Shown piece by piece: positions 25,288 to 32,413 of a stretch of 64,000 nucleotides of DNA. The position numbers and the translations under genes were made by a program. The notes under the pieces are model-generated. The model did no database searches and had not been told where the DNA came from. It saw only the letters and a program-made list of their open reading frames with translations. The DNA is taken from NCBI RefSeq assembly GCF_030817415.1, contig NZ_JAUSZI010000002.1, forward strand, positions 9,548,001-9,612,000. Direction: 5' to 3'. Numbering within the stretch: the stretch's first letter is position 1; each line of letters starts with the position of its first letter. Source of the stretch: Streptomyces umbrinus. Lineage in GTDB: Bacteria; Actinomycetota; Actinomycetes; Streptomycetales; Streptomycetaceae.

Positions 25288-26055
25288 GTGAACGACGGCG
25301 GTGGGCGACAGTTCGGTCCGCTCGGCACGACCTTGGTGATCATCCCGACCTTCAACGAGGCGGAGAACATCAAGGCGATCGTCGGCCGCGTGCGGGCCTC
25401 CGTGCCCGCGGCGCACGTTCTGATCGCCGACGACAACAGCCCCGACGGCACCGGCAAACTCGCCGACGAACTGACCGTCGAGGACGACCAGGTCCACGTG
25501 CTGCACCGCAAGGGTAAGGAAGGCCTCGGCGCCGCCTACCTCGCGGGCTTCCGCTGGGGCCTGGAGCACGGGTACGGCGTGCTGGTCGAGATGGACGCGG
25601 ACGGCTCGCACCAGCCCGAGGAACTGCCCCGGCTGCTCACCGCGCTCAAGGGGGCCGACCTCGTGCTCGGGTCCCGCTGGGTGCCGGGCGGGCGCGTGGT
25701 CAACTGGCCCAAGTCCCGTGAGTTCATCTCGCGCGGCGGCAGCCTGTACTCGCGCGTCATGCTCGACGTGCCGATCCGCGACGTCACCGGCGGCTACCGC
25801 GCCTTCCGCCGCGAGACCCTGGAGGGTCTCGGCCTCGGCGAGGTCTCCTCGCAGGGCTACTGCTTCCAGGTCGACCTGGCCCGGCGCGCCGTCAAGGCCG
25901 GCTATCACGTCGTCGAGGTGCCCATCACCTTCGTCGAGCGCGAACTGGGCGACTCGAAGATGAGCCGCGACATCCTGGTGGAGGCCCTGTGGAGGGTGAC
26001 CACGTGGGGGGTCGGGGAGCGGGCGGACCGGATTCGGGGGCGTCGGAAGGGCTGA
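25288..26055 (+). CDS. ppm1: Polyprenol monophosphomannose synthase
   Basis: A 255-residue GT2 glycosyltransferase that makes polyprenyl-phosphate-mannose from GDP-mannose on the inner membrane face. Motifs: VIIPTFNEAENIK, IADDNSPDGTG, EMDADGSHQPEEL (metal DxD), LGSRWVPGG, DVTGGYRAFRRETLE, QGYCFQVDLARRA. There is no C-terminal membrane or N-acyltransferase domain, so this is the Streptomyces-type soluble enzyme. In S. coelicolor the product feeds protein O-mannosylation by Pmt. GTG 25288 follows AGGGGAAG. It is preceded by a long leader. Confidence 0.93.
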   Translation: MNDGGGRQFGPLGTTLVIIPTFNEAENIKAIVGRVRASVPAAHVLIADDNSPDGTGKLADELTVEDDQVHVLHRKGKEGLGAAYLAGFRWGLEHGYGVLVEMDADGSHQPEELPRLLTALKGADLVLGSRWVPGGRVVNWPKSREFISRGGSLYSRVMLDVPIRDVTGGYRAFRRETLEGLGLGEVSSQGYCFQVDLARRAVKAGYHVVEVPITFVERELGDSKMSRDILVEALWRVTTWGVGERADRIRGRRKG

Positions 26056-26335
26056 GGCGGGGTTCGGGGTCGAGGAGCGAGGGTTGAGGGGCGGGGGCTG
26101 ACGGGCAAGGTCCGGGGCCCCGGTTTTCGGTTCTGGGGTCTCGGGCGCTTCGTCTCCGGTCGGGTGTGTCAGTCGCATGCCCGGTCTCCTGGGCCGCCGG
26201 TTCGGGGTCCCGCGTTCGGGACTGATGGCCGGTTCGTTGTGTGGTCCCGCTGCCGGAAGCAGGCGGCTCCGCTTCACAGGCCGTGCTGACCACGCGTTTA
26301 TCCCGTACTGAGCCGTGCCCAGGCACACTGGACGC

Positions 26336-26920
26336 ATGACGACTGGCGCTTCGACTCCGCCCCACCCCGCACGGCCCCGGCGCTCCGGCCCGCTCCGATA
26401 CCTGCCGCTCGGCATCGCCGCATGGCTGGTGCTGGAGATCTGGCTGCTGATCATGGTGGCGGGTGCCACGAGCGGGTTCATCGTCTTCCTGCTGCTGGTC
26501 GCCGGATTCGTCCTCGGCTCCGTGGTCATCAAGCGGGCCGGACGCCGTGCCTTTCGCGCGCTGAGCGAGACGCTGCAGCAACAGCAGAGCGGGGCGTTGC
26601 CGCAGGGCGGTACGAATTCCGAGGGCAACGGTCTGATGATGCTGGGCGGGCTGCTGCTGATGCTTCCCGGGCTCATCTCCGACGCGCTCGGGCTGCTTCT
26701 GCTGGTGCCGCCGGTTCAGAAGGGGCTGAGCCGGTATGTGGAGCGGACGTTTGAGCGGAAGGTGCGGGAGGCCGGCGCTGGGACGCTCGGGGGTGCCTTC
26801 CAGCAGGCGCGTATCCATCGGCCTGACGGGAAGGTCGTTCCGGGTGAGGTCATTCGGGATGACGAGCCGCGGGACCGTCGTCAGGAAGACTCGGGCCCGA
26901 GGCCCCCGCTGAACGGCTGA
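26336..26920 (+). CDS. fxsA: FxsA family membrane protein
   Basis: A 194-residue membrane protein. Three hydrophobic segments are visible: RYLPLGIAAWLVLEIWLLIM, GFIVFLLLVAGFVLGSVVI and MMLGGLLLMLPGLISDALG, the last containing the FxsA hallmark LPGLISDALGLLLLVPP. In E. coli FxsA overproduction blocks F-plasmid exclusion of phage T7; the function in Streptomyces is unknown. The C-terminal 60 residues are charged and cytoplasmic. ATG 26336 chosen over an upstream ATG-like start. The 280-bp gap before it is G-rich with no visible gene. Confidence 0.88.
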   Translation: MTTGASTPPHPARPRRSGPLRYLPLGIAAWLVLEIWLLIMVAGATSGFIVFLLLVAGFVLGSVVIKRAGRRAFRALSETLQQQQSGALPQGGTNSEGNGLMMLGGLLLMLPGLISDALGLLLLVPPVQKGLSRYVERTFERKVREAGAGTLGGAFQQARIHRPDGKVVPGEVIRDDEPRDRRQEDSGPRPPLNG

Positions 26921-26971
26921 CGCCCGGGGGTTTTCTTCGCCCCCGCCGCCCCTACCCATTCCCGTCACTCC

Positions 26972-27043
26972 TCGGGGGCTCCGCCCCCGAACCCCCGTTG
27001 CGCAGTTCCCCGCGCCCCTTAAGGGGCGCGGGGAACTGCGCAA
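26972..27043. repeat. Convergent terminator palindromes, family B copy 1
   Basis: First TCGGGGGC-TCC-GCCCCCGA (26972-26990), then a perfect 46-bp palindrome at 26998-27043 with 23-bp arms centred on CCCCTTAAGGGG. It lies between convergent fxsA and rbpA and can terminate both. The GCGCAGTTCCCCGCGCCCC arm recurs at 40128, 47243 and 60381. Confidence 0.85.
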
Positions 27044-27175
27044 CCAGCCACGACCAACCCGCACCCAAAAGCCACCCAAAGTCATTCAAACGCACAAAAC
27101 CGCAGGCACCGTACCCGGAGGTACGGCACCCGCGGTTGGGTGCGTGCGTTGTATGCCGCCCAACCCCCGGAGGGG

Positions 27176-27550
27176 TTACGCGGACTTGCGGCTGTCCCGA
27201 GGGTGGACCGCGATGTTCATGGCTCCGGAGCGAAGTACAGCCAAGCGCTCTTCGAGGACCTCTTCGAGTTCCTCTCGCGTGCGCCGCTCCATCAGCATGT
27301 CCCAATGCGTGCGCGCGGGCTTGGCCTTCTTTTCCTCAGGGCCGTCGCCGTCCACCAGGAGTGCCTGGGCCCCGCAGACCTTGCACTCCCACTCCGGCGG
27401 GATCTCCGCCTCCACCGAGAAGGGCATCTCAAATCGATGGCCCTTCTCGCATGCGTACTCCACGGCCTGGCGCGGGGCCAGGTCGATGCCGCGGTCCGTC
27501 TCGTAGCTGGTCACCACGAGGCGCGTGCCGCGAAGAGCTCGCTCACTCAT
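27176..27550 (-). CDS. rbpA: RNA polymerase-binding protein RbpA
   Basis: A 124-residue actinobacterial transcription factor that binds the principal sigma factor and RNA polymerase and stabilises the open complex. The core domain has the Cys/His positions YACEKGHRF and EWECKVCGAQALL; the C-terminal sigma-interacting helix is RTHWDMLMERRTREELEEVL. Streptomyces RbpA is known to belong to the disulfide-stress sigma-R regulon, and a matching promoter sits upstream. It lies convergent to fxsA. Full length. Confidence 0.97.
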   Translation of the reverse strand: MSERALRGTRLVVTSYETDRGIDLAPRQAVEYACEKGHRFEMPFSVEAEIPPEWECKVCGAQALLVDGDGPEEKKAKPARTHWDMLMERRTREELEEVLEERLAVLRSGAMNIAVHPRDSRKSA

Positions 27551-27611
27551 GAATCGTGCCTCCCGGGCTTGTCGCCCACAGGACAGGTGTCGCTGTCGTC
27601 GTCATCCGGTC

Positions 27612-27638
27612 AACGTCCGGTCGGCGGTAAAGATTCCC
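27612..27638 (-). promoter_or_regulatory. Sigma-R type promoter of rbpA
   Basis: On the reverse strand GGGAAT (27638-27633), an 18-base spacer, then GTTG (27614-27611), matching the sigma-R consensus GGGAAT-N18/19-GTT. It lies about 61 bases before the rbpA start. rbpA is an established sigma-R target in S. coelicolor. Confidence 0.85.
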
Positions 27639-27701
27639 GTTCCGGGTCATGCGTCGCCGTCGTAGCCGCCCCTTGTTGTACCCACCTGCGCCCGGTTTGT
27701 C

Positions 27702-27719
27702 ACATCTGAGGGCAGATGT
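27702..27719. repeat. Inverted repeat between MFS and rbpA
   Basis: ACATCTG-AGGG-CAGATGT is a perfect 7-bp inverted repeat lying 86 bases past the MFS stop and upstream of the rbpA promoter. It may be a weak terminator for the MFS gene or an operator. Confidence 0.4.
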
Positions 27720-27805
27720 CACCCAGCGTTTCGGTATCTTTGACGCGCAGTAACGGTACGCCTGGCAGGCCAAACGCGTACACTACCGGCCTTTGGCCTC
27801 CGGCG

Positions 27806-29155
27806 CTAAATCCTGTCCGGAACGGGGTTGCCCGCGTCGCGCACCGCCTGGCGTACCGGAACCCTCGCGAGCAGCACGAATCCCAGCACGAAGAAGGCCA
27901 CGAGCGAGATGATCGCGTCCCGATAACTTCCCGTTAGCTGGTAGGTCAGACCGAACAGAAGCGGGCCGAGCCAGCTCATCCCGCGGTCGCTCATCTCGTA
28001 CGCCGAGAAGTACTCGGCCTCCTTGCCGGGCGGCACCAGATGCGAGAAAAGGGACCGGGACAGCGCCTGGCTGCCGCCGAGGACGACCCCGATGCCGGCG
28101 GCGAGGACGAAGAACCAGACGGGCGCGCCGGCGGGCAGGAAGTAACCGGCGCCCAGCGTCACGGTCCAGGCGACCAGTGAACCGAGGATGGTCCGTTTGG
28201 CGCCGTACGTCCGGGCGAGCCGGCCCATCCCGAGAGCCCCGGCCACCGCGAGCAGCTGGACCAGCAGCACAGCGACGATCAGCGTCGACTGGTCGAGGCC
28301 CAGCTCCTCGGATCCGTACACGGATGCCTGCGAGATGACCGTCTGGATGCCGTCGTTGTAGACCAGATAGGCGAGCAGGAAGGCGAGCGTCAGTGGCTGG
28401 CGGCGCATGTCCCGCACGGTGGCCGCCAGCTGCCGCCATCCGTGTGTGGACGTACCCGAGGAGGATGCCGTGCGGCGGTCGCGCAGCCGTTTGAGCGGTA
28501 CGAGCGTGAAGACGCCCCACCAGATACCGGCCGAGGCCAGACAGATGCGGACCGCCGTCGACTCGGAGACGCCGAAGGTGTCGTGGGCCGTGTAGAGGAT
28601 CAGGTTCGCGACCAGGACCAGCGAGCCCGACGCGTAACCGAAGGCCCAGCCCGTCGACGAGACGGCGTCGCGCTCCTCCGGCGGGGCGATCTGGGGGAGG
28701 TAGGAGTTGTAGAGCACCATCGAGACGGCCAGTGAGGCGTTGGCCACAATCAGCAGGAGGCCGCCCAGCAGATAGCGGTCGCCGTCCAGGAAGAACATCC
28801 CCGCTGTGGCCGCGGCGCCCAGGTAGGCGGCGACCGCGAGGAGCGGCTTCTTGCGGCCCGTGCGGTCGGCCGCCGCGCCCGCCATCGGCATCACGAAGAT
28901 CGACAGGATGACGGACGCCGACACGCAGTACGCGAAGAAGGAGCCGGCGCGCAGGGGGATCCCCAGCGGGTGCACGAACCCGTCCGCGTCCGCCGCCGCC
29001 TTGGCGACCGATGTCAGATAGGGGCCGAGGAAGACGGTGAGCACGCTCGTCGAGTAGACGGAACAGGCCCAGTCGTAGACGTACCAGCCGCGTTGTTCGC
29101 GCCGCCGTTCCGCGGCCTCGTCGGCCGCTTGTTCCCGCACGGTGTCGGTGCCCAT
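27806..29155 (-). CDS. Atg22-like (UMF1) MFS transporter
   Basis: A 449-residue permease of the UMF1/Atg22-like branch. Recognisable blocks: WYVYDWACSVYSTSVLTVFLGPYLT at the first helix, GAAADRTGRKKPLL between helices 2 and 3, SSTGWAFGYASGSLVLVANL, and GSQALSRSLFSHLVPPGKEAEYFSAYEMSDRG late in the protein. Yeast Atg22 exports amino acids from the vacuole; bacterial members are uncharacterised, so an amino acid or metabolite efflux role is only suggested. It runs toward rbpA but rbpA has its own promoter. Confidence 0.88.
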   Translation of the reverse strand: MGTDTVREQAADEAAERRREQRGWYVYDWACSVYSTSVLTVFLGPYLTSVAKAAADADGFVHPLGIPLRAGSFFAYCVSASVILSIFVMPMAGAAADRTGRKKPLLAVAAYLGAAATAGMFFLDGDRYLLGGLLLIVANASLAVSMVLYNSYLPQIAPPEERDAVSSTGWAFGYASGSLVLVANLILYTAHDTFGVSESTAVRICLASAGIWWGVFTLVPLKRLRDRRTASSSGTSTHGWRQLAATVRDMRRQPLTLAFLLAYLVYNDGIQTVISQASVYGSEELGLDQSTLIVAVLLVQLLAVAGALGMGRLARTYGAKRTILGSLVAWTVTLGAGYFLPAGAPVWFFVLAAGIGVVLGGSQALSRSLFSHLVPPGKEAEYFSAYEMSDRGMSWLGPLLFGLTYQLTGSYRDAIISLVAFFVLGFVLLARVPVRQAVRDAGNPVPDRI

Positions 29156-29363
29156 CCGTGCCCTCGCTTCCCCGTCGCAGTCCCCGTACGCGGACGCCGC
29201 GCGGGGCGCCGGGCCGTCAGACCCAGGTGCCTCGGTCCCTCAGGACCCCGCGCAGCGTCTCGATGTCTGGGCATTGTGCCCAAGGTGCAAACTCGTCCAG
29301 TGGCCGGGCCCGTTGACCATGAGTATCCGTCACACAAGGTGATTTAAGGGTCTGTTAGAGTGA

Positions 29364-29576
29364 CGAGCGCCTGGGTGTCCACGACCGGCAGCCAGGACTA
29401 CCGCCGGGCTGGCGGGATGTCAGGTCTGTGGAGCCGATGTAAGACCACTGGGCGGTACCCCGTCCCTCGCCTTAACCAGGGTGGCTGTTGGTTGTGAAGC
29501 AGAAAGCTCGGCCTGCGAGGGCCGGACTCCTCTCAGGGGGAGGAGGCCAAGATGCCATCGACTCCCACTGAATTGA
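29364..29576 (+). pseudogene. TnpB (IS605/IS1341-type) C-terminal remnant
   Basis: Only the extreme 3' end of a TnpB gene is left. The frame from 29364 reads TTAGLAGCQVCGADVRPLGG then a tail with VAVGCEAESSACEGRTPLRG and stops at 29574. The CGADVRP motif after the zinc-ribbon region and the GTGAAGCAGAAAGC sequence (about 29494) followed by stem-loops (CGGCC...GGCCG, CTCCTC...GGGGAGGAG to about 29547) are what the 3' end of Streptomyces IS605-family tnpB genes and their omega-RNA scaffolds look like. The catalytic RuvC part is gone, so no nuclease is made. It overlaps the truncated gdpD gene on the other strand. Confidence 0.6.
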
Positions 29577-29961
29577 TGGCCGGGGAGCCGCGTTGGCGGC
29601 TCCCCGTCGGCTCCGCCTTGATGTCGACGTTCCAGCGGACGTCCGGGAACGTCTCCAGCAGCTCCTCGAAGAGGGGGACCGGTTCCGATCCCGCGACGCG
29701 CGCGTGGCTCACGTCGTCCCAGGGGAGGTCCGCTATCCGGCCCGCGCCGTCGGTCACCCGGTCCAGCGTCGCGTCGTGGAAGGCGACGAGTTTTCCGTCC
29801 GCCGTGGTGTGTACATCGGTCTCGATGTATCGGTAGCCGGCCTCGACCGCGCGCCGGAACTGGGCCGCTGTGTTCTCCAGGCCGTCCGCGGCCCCGCCCC
29901 GGTGGGCGAAGGCGATCGGGCCGGGATGGTCGAGGTAGGGGTGGCGTACACGGGTGCTCAC
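29533..29961 (-). pseudogene. Truncated glycerophosphodiester phosphodiesterase
   Basis: The reading frame begins like a normal GDPD-family enzyme: IAFAHRGGAADGLENTAAQF (catalytic His and Glu), YIETDVHTTADGKLVAFHD (metal Glu/Asp and second His), LDRVTDGAGRI, and FPDVRWNVDIKAEP. At residue ~119 it leaves the family sequence and reads TGSRQRGSPAINSVGVDG before stopping at 142 residues; family members have about 240-260. The lost half carries the remaining TIM-barrel strands, so the product should be inactive. The break is about 60 bases from the end of a TnpB remnant, pointing to insertion followed by deletion. GTG 29961 overlaps the yczE stop. Confidence 0.8.
29582..29605. terminator. Hairpin at the gdpD break point
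   Basis: GGGGAGCCGC (29582-29591), loop GTTG, GCGGCTCCCC (29596-29605): a perfect 10-bp stem exactly at the point where gdpD loses similarity to its family. It may now act as a terminator or be a transposon end structure. GCCATC/GATGGC (29554-29559 and 29575-29580) is a further pair nearby. Confidence 0.6.
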
Positions 29962-30644
29962 CCGCGCAGTATCGCCTGCTCCGGTTGCCCGGCGGCAACG
30001 ACCGTGCTGCCGCCCGATGATGCGGAGGGGACGGCGAACAGGCGCAGGAAGAGCTGGGCCAGTGGGCCGATGGCGACCGCGTACAGGACCGTGCCCACGC
30101 CGACCGTGCCGCCGAGGACGAAGCCCGTCGCCACCACCGCCACCTCGATGGCCGTACGCACCAGGCGGATCGAGCGGCCGGTGCGCCGGTGGAGCCCCGT
30201 CATCAGACCGTCGCGCGGGCCCGGGCCGAAACGGGCCGCTATGTAGAGGCCGGTCGCCAGGCCGTTGAGGAGGATGCCCGCGACCAGCAAGGGGACGCGG
30301 ATTCCGAGGGCGTGCGCGTCCGGGACCAGGGCGAGCGTGCCGTCCATGGCGATCCCGACCACGAAGACGTTGGAGACCGTGCCGAGGCCCGGGCGCTGGC
30401 GCATCGGGATCCACAGGAGCAGCACCACGGCGCCCACGATGATCGACACGACGCCGATCGTCAGCCCGGTCATCTCTGCGAGGCCCTGGTCCAGGACGCT
30501 CCAGGGCGCCAGGCCCAGGCCCGCCTCCACGAGGAGGGCCACGCTCGCGCCGTACAGCGCCAGGCCCACGTACAGCTGGAGCAGTCGGCGGGTGAGGTGC
30601 CTCGACGGCGGACTCGACGGCCGATCCGGCGGCGGAGTGGACAA
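29958..30644 (-). CDS. YczE family membrane protein
   Basis: A 228-residue membrane protein of the YczE/YyaS type with several helices (LLQLYVGLALYGASVALLVE, IGVVSIIVGAVVLLLWIP, IRVPLLVAGILLNGLATGLYIAA). Conserved marks include GLGLAPWSVLDQGLA and ARFGPGPRDGLMTGL. TTG 30644 was chosen because AGGGGG lies 7 bases upstream; a longer frame to 30746 would overlap the divergent regulator. yczE genes are commonly divergent from MocR-type regulators, as here. Transport function is likely but unproven. Its stop overlaps the start of the truncated gdpD gene. Confidence 0.85.
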   Translation of the reverse strand: MSTPPPDRPSSPPSRHLTRRLLQLYVGLALYGASVALLVEAGLGLAPWSVLDQGLAEMTGLTIGVVSIIVGAVVLLLWIPMRQRPGLGTVSNVFVVGIAMDGTLALVPDAHALGIRVPLLVAGILLNGLATGLYIAARFGPGPRDGLMTGLHRRTGRSIRLVRTAIEVAVVATGFVLGGTVGVGTVLYAVAIGPLAQLFLRLFAVPSASSGGSTVVAAGQPEQAILRG

Positions 30645-30744
30645 GGTGTGCCCCCTGGTGGTGATAGTGGCCTGACCCGTGACACTCTGTGGCTTGAGAA
30701 GAAACCTCTTCCATGGCCAATTCGGGGAAGGTGGACTGGAAATC

Positions 30745-32244
30745 ATGGCGCAGTGGACCTCGGCGGTCGGTGCCGCTCAGCTCGCGCGGCTGCTCAACTC
30801 CCAGCAGGAGCGCCCGGCGGGCCCCGGTACACGCCGCCCGCCCGCCTATCGCGCCCTCGCCGACGGCGTCCGTCTGCTCGTCCTCGAAGGACGCGTTCCC
30901 GTCGCCGCGCGGCTCCCCGCCGAGCGCGAACTGGCCCTCTCCCTCTCCGTGAGCCGCACCACCGTGGCGGCCGCCTACGAAGCCCTCCGCGCCGAGGGAT
31001 TCCTGGAGTCCCGCCGGGGAGCGGGCAGCTGGACGGCCGTACCGGCCGGGAACCCGCTGCCCGCGCGCGGCCTGGAACCGCTGCCGCCCGAGGCCCTCGG
31101 CTCCATGATCGACCTGGGCTGTGCGGCCCTGCCCGCCCCCGAGCCGTGGCTCACCCGTGCCGTCCAGGGCGCCCTTGAGGAGCTCCCGCCGTACGCCCAC
31201 ACGCACGGCGACTATCCGGCGGGGCTGCCCGCGCTGCGCGAGATGCTGGCCGAGCGGTACACCGCGCGCGGCATCCCGACCATGCCCGAGCAGATCATGG
31301 TGACCACCGGGGCCATGGGCGCCATCGACGCCATCTGTCACCTCTTCGCCGGGCGCGGCGAGCGCATCGCCGTCGAGTCTCCCTCCTACGCCAACATCCT
31401 CCAGTTGATGCGCGAGGCCGGGGCCCGGCTGGTGCCCGTCGCCATGGCCGAGGGGCTCGCGGGCTGGGACATGGACCGCTGGCGGCAGGTGCTGCGCGAC
31501 GCGGCACCCCGGCTCGCCTATGTCGTCGCTGACTTCCACAACCCGACAGGCGCGCTCGCCGACGAGGACCAGCGCAGGCGGCTCGTCGACGCGGCCCGTT
31601 CCGCAGGCACGGTGCTGATCGTGGACGAGACCATGAGCGAGCTCCACCTGGACGAGGACGTCGAAATGCCGCGCCCCGTCTGCGGGTTCGACCCGGCCGG
31701 GTCCACGGTCATCACCGTCGGTTCGGCCAGCAAGGCGTTCTGGGCGGGCATGCGGATCGGCTGGGTCCGCGCCGCTCCCGACGTGATACGCAGTCTGGTC
31801 GCGGCCCGCGCGTACGCCGACCTCGGCACCCCCGTCCTGGAACAGCTCGCCGTGAACTGGCTGCTCAGCGCCGGTGGCTGGGAGCAGGCCGTGGACATCC
31901 GGCGCACCCAGGCCCGCGAGAACCGCGACGCGCTGGTGACGGCCCTGCGCCGTGAACTGCCCGGCTGGGAGTACGACGTGCCGCGCGGTGGGCTCACCCT
32001 GTGGGTGCGTACGGGCGGTCTGTCCGGGTCACGGCTGGCCGAGGTCGGCGAGCGGGTGGGCGTGCGCGTCCCCTCCGGGCCCCGCTTCGGGGTCGACGGA
32101 GCCTTCGAGGGCTATGTGCGGCTGCCGTTCACCGTCGGCGGCGCGGTGGCCGACGAGGCGGCGACGCGCCTGGCCGCGGCAGCCCGGCTGGTGGAGTCGG
32201 GGGCGAACGGCGGAACTGAGTCGCCACGCACGTTCGTGGCGTGA
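30745..32244 (+). CDS. MocR-type GntR/aminotransferase regulator
   Basis: A 499-residue regulator fusing a GntR winged helix (residues ~30-95: YRALADGVRLLVLEGRVPVA, LPAERELALSLSVSRTTVAA) to a fold-type I aminotransferase domain. The PLP lysine is in VGSASKAFWAGMRIGW; the FHNPTG motif (VADFHNPTGALAD) and IVDETMSE are intact. MocR proteins such as PdxR and GabR use PLP as an effector sensor rather than catalyst. Divergent from yczE, which is its probable target. ATG 30745 matches homologues. The gap 30645-30744 holds the shared promoters; GAAGA-AACC-TCTTC (30698-30711) is a small inverted repeat there. Confidence 0.9.
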   Translation: MAQWTSAVGAAQLARLLNSQQERPAGPGTRRPPAYRALADGVRLLVLEGRVPVAARLPAERELALSLSVSRTTVAAAYEALRAEGFLESRRGAGSWTAVPAGNPLPARGLEPLPPEALGSMIDLGCAALPAPEPWLTRAVQGALEELPPYAHTHGDYPAGLPALREMLAERYTARGIPTMPEQIMVTTGAMGAIDAICHLFAGRGERIAVESPSYANILQLMREAGARLVPVAMAEGLAGWDMDRWRQVLRDAAPRLAYVVADFHNPTGALADEDQRRRLVDAARSAGTVLIVDETMSELHLDEDVEMPRPVCGFDPAGSTVITVGSASKAFWAGMRIGWVRAAPDVIRSLVAARAYADLGTPVLEQLAVNWLLSAGGWEQAVDIRRTQARENRDALVTALRRELPGWEYDVPRGGLTLWVRTGGLSGSRLAEVGERVGVRVPSGPRFGVDGAFEGYVRLPFTVGGAVADEAATRLAAAARLVESGANGGTESPRTFVA

Positions 32245-32413
32245 CGCTTCCGGAGCCGGCATGTGCGGTGTCGTCTCCCGAGCCGCGAGCCGCGAGCCCT
32301 GCGCTCCGGCGAAAGCGCGGTTCTCCGGGTAACCGCCGCCCGGCTGGTGACGAGGGAAGTGGGCGGAGAGAGGGCGCCGTGCGTTCTCGCGCGAGACGCC
32401 CCCCTCCATCCAC
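32245..32413. other. Convergent intergenic gap
   Basis: No gene is seen. A weak hairpin GCGGTT-N8-AACCGC lies at 32317-32336 and a short tandem GAGCCGC repeat near 32277-32297. It separates the convergent MocR and FtsK-like genes. Confidence 0.5.

Noticed and set aside
26972..27043. CRISPR-like repeats
   Set aside because: The palindromes are dispersed singly, with no regular spacers and no cas genes.
27140..27709. Long forward open frames across rbpA
   Set aside because: Antisense shadows of rbpA caused by high GC; rbpA has clear family motifs and its own promoter.
29364..29576. Active insertion sequence or TnpB nuclease
   Set aside because: Only the C-terminal tail and 3' RNA-like region remain; catalytic RuvC residues are absent.
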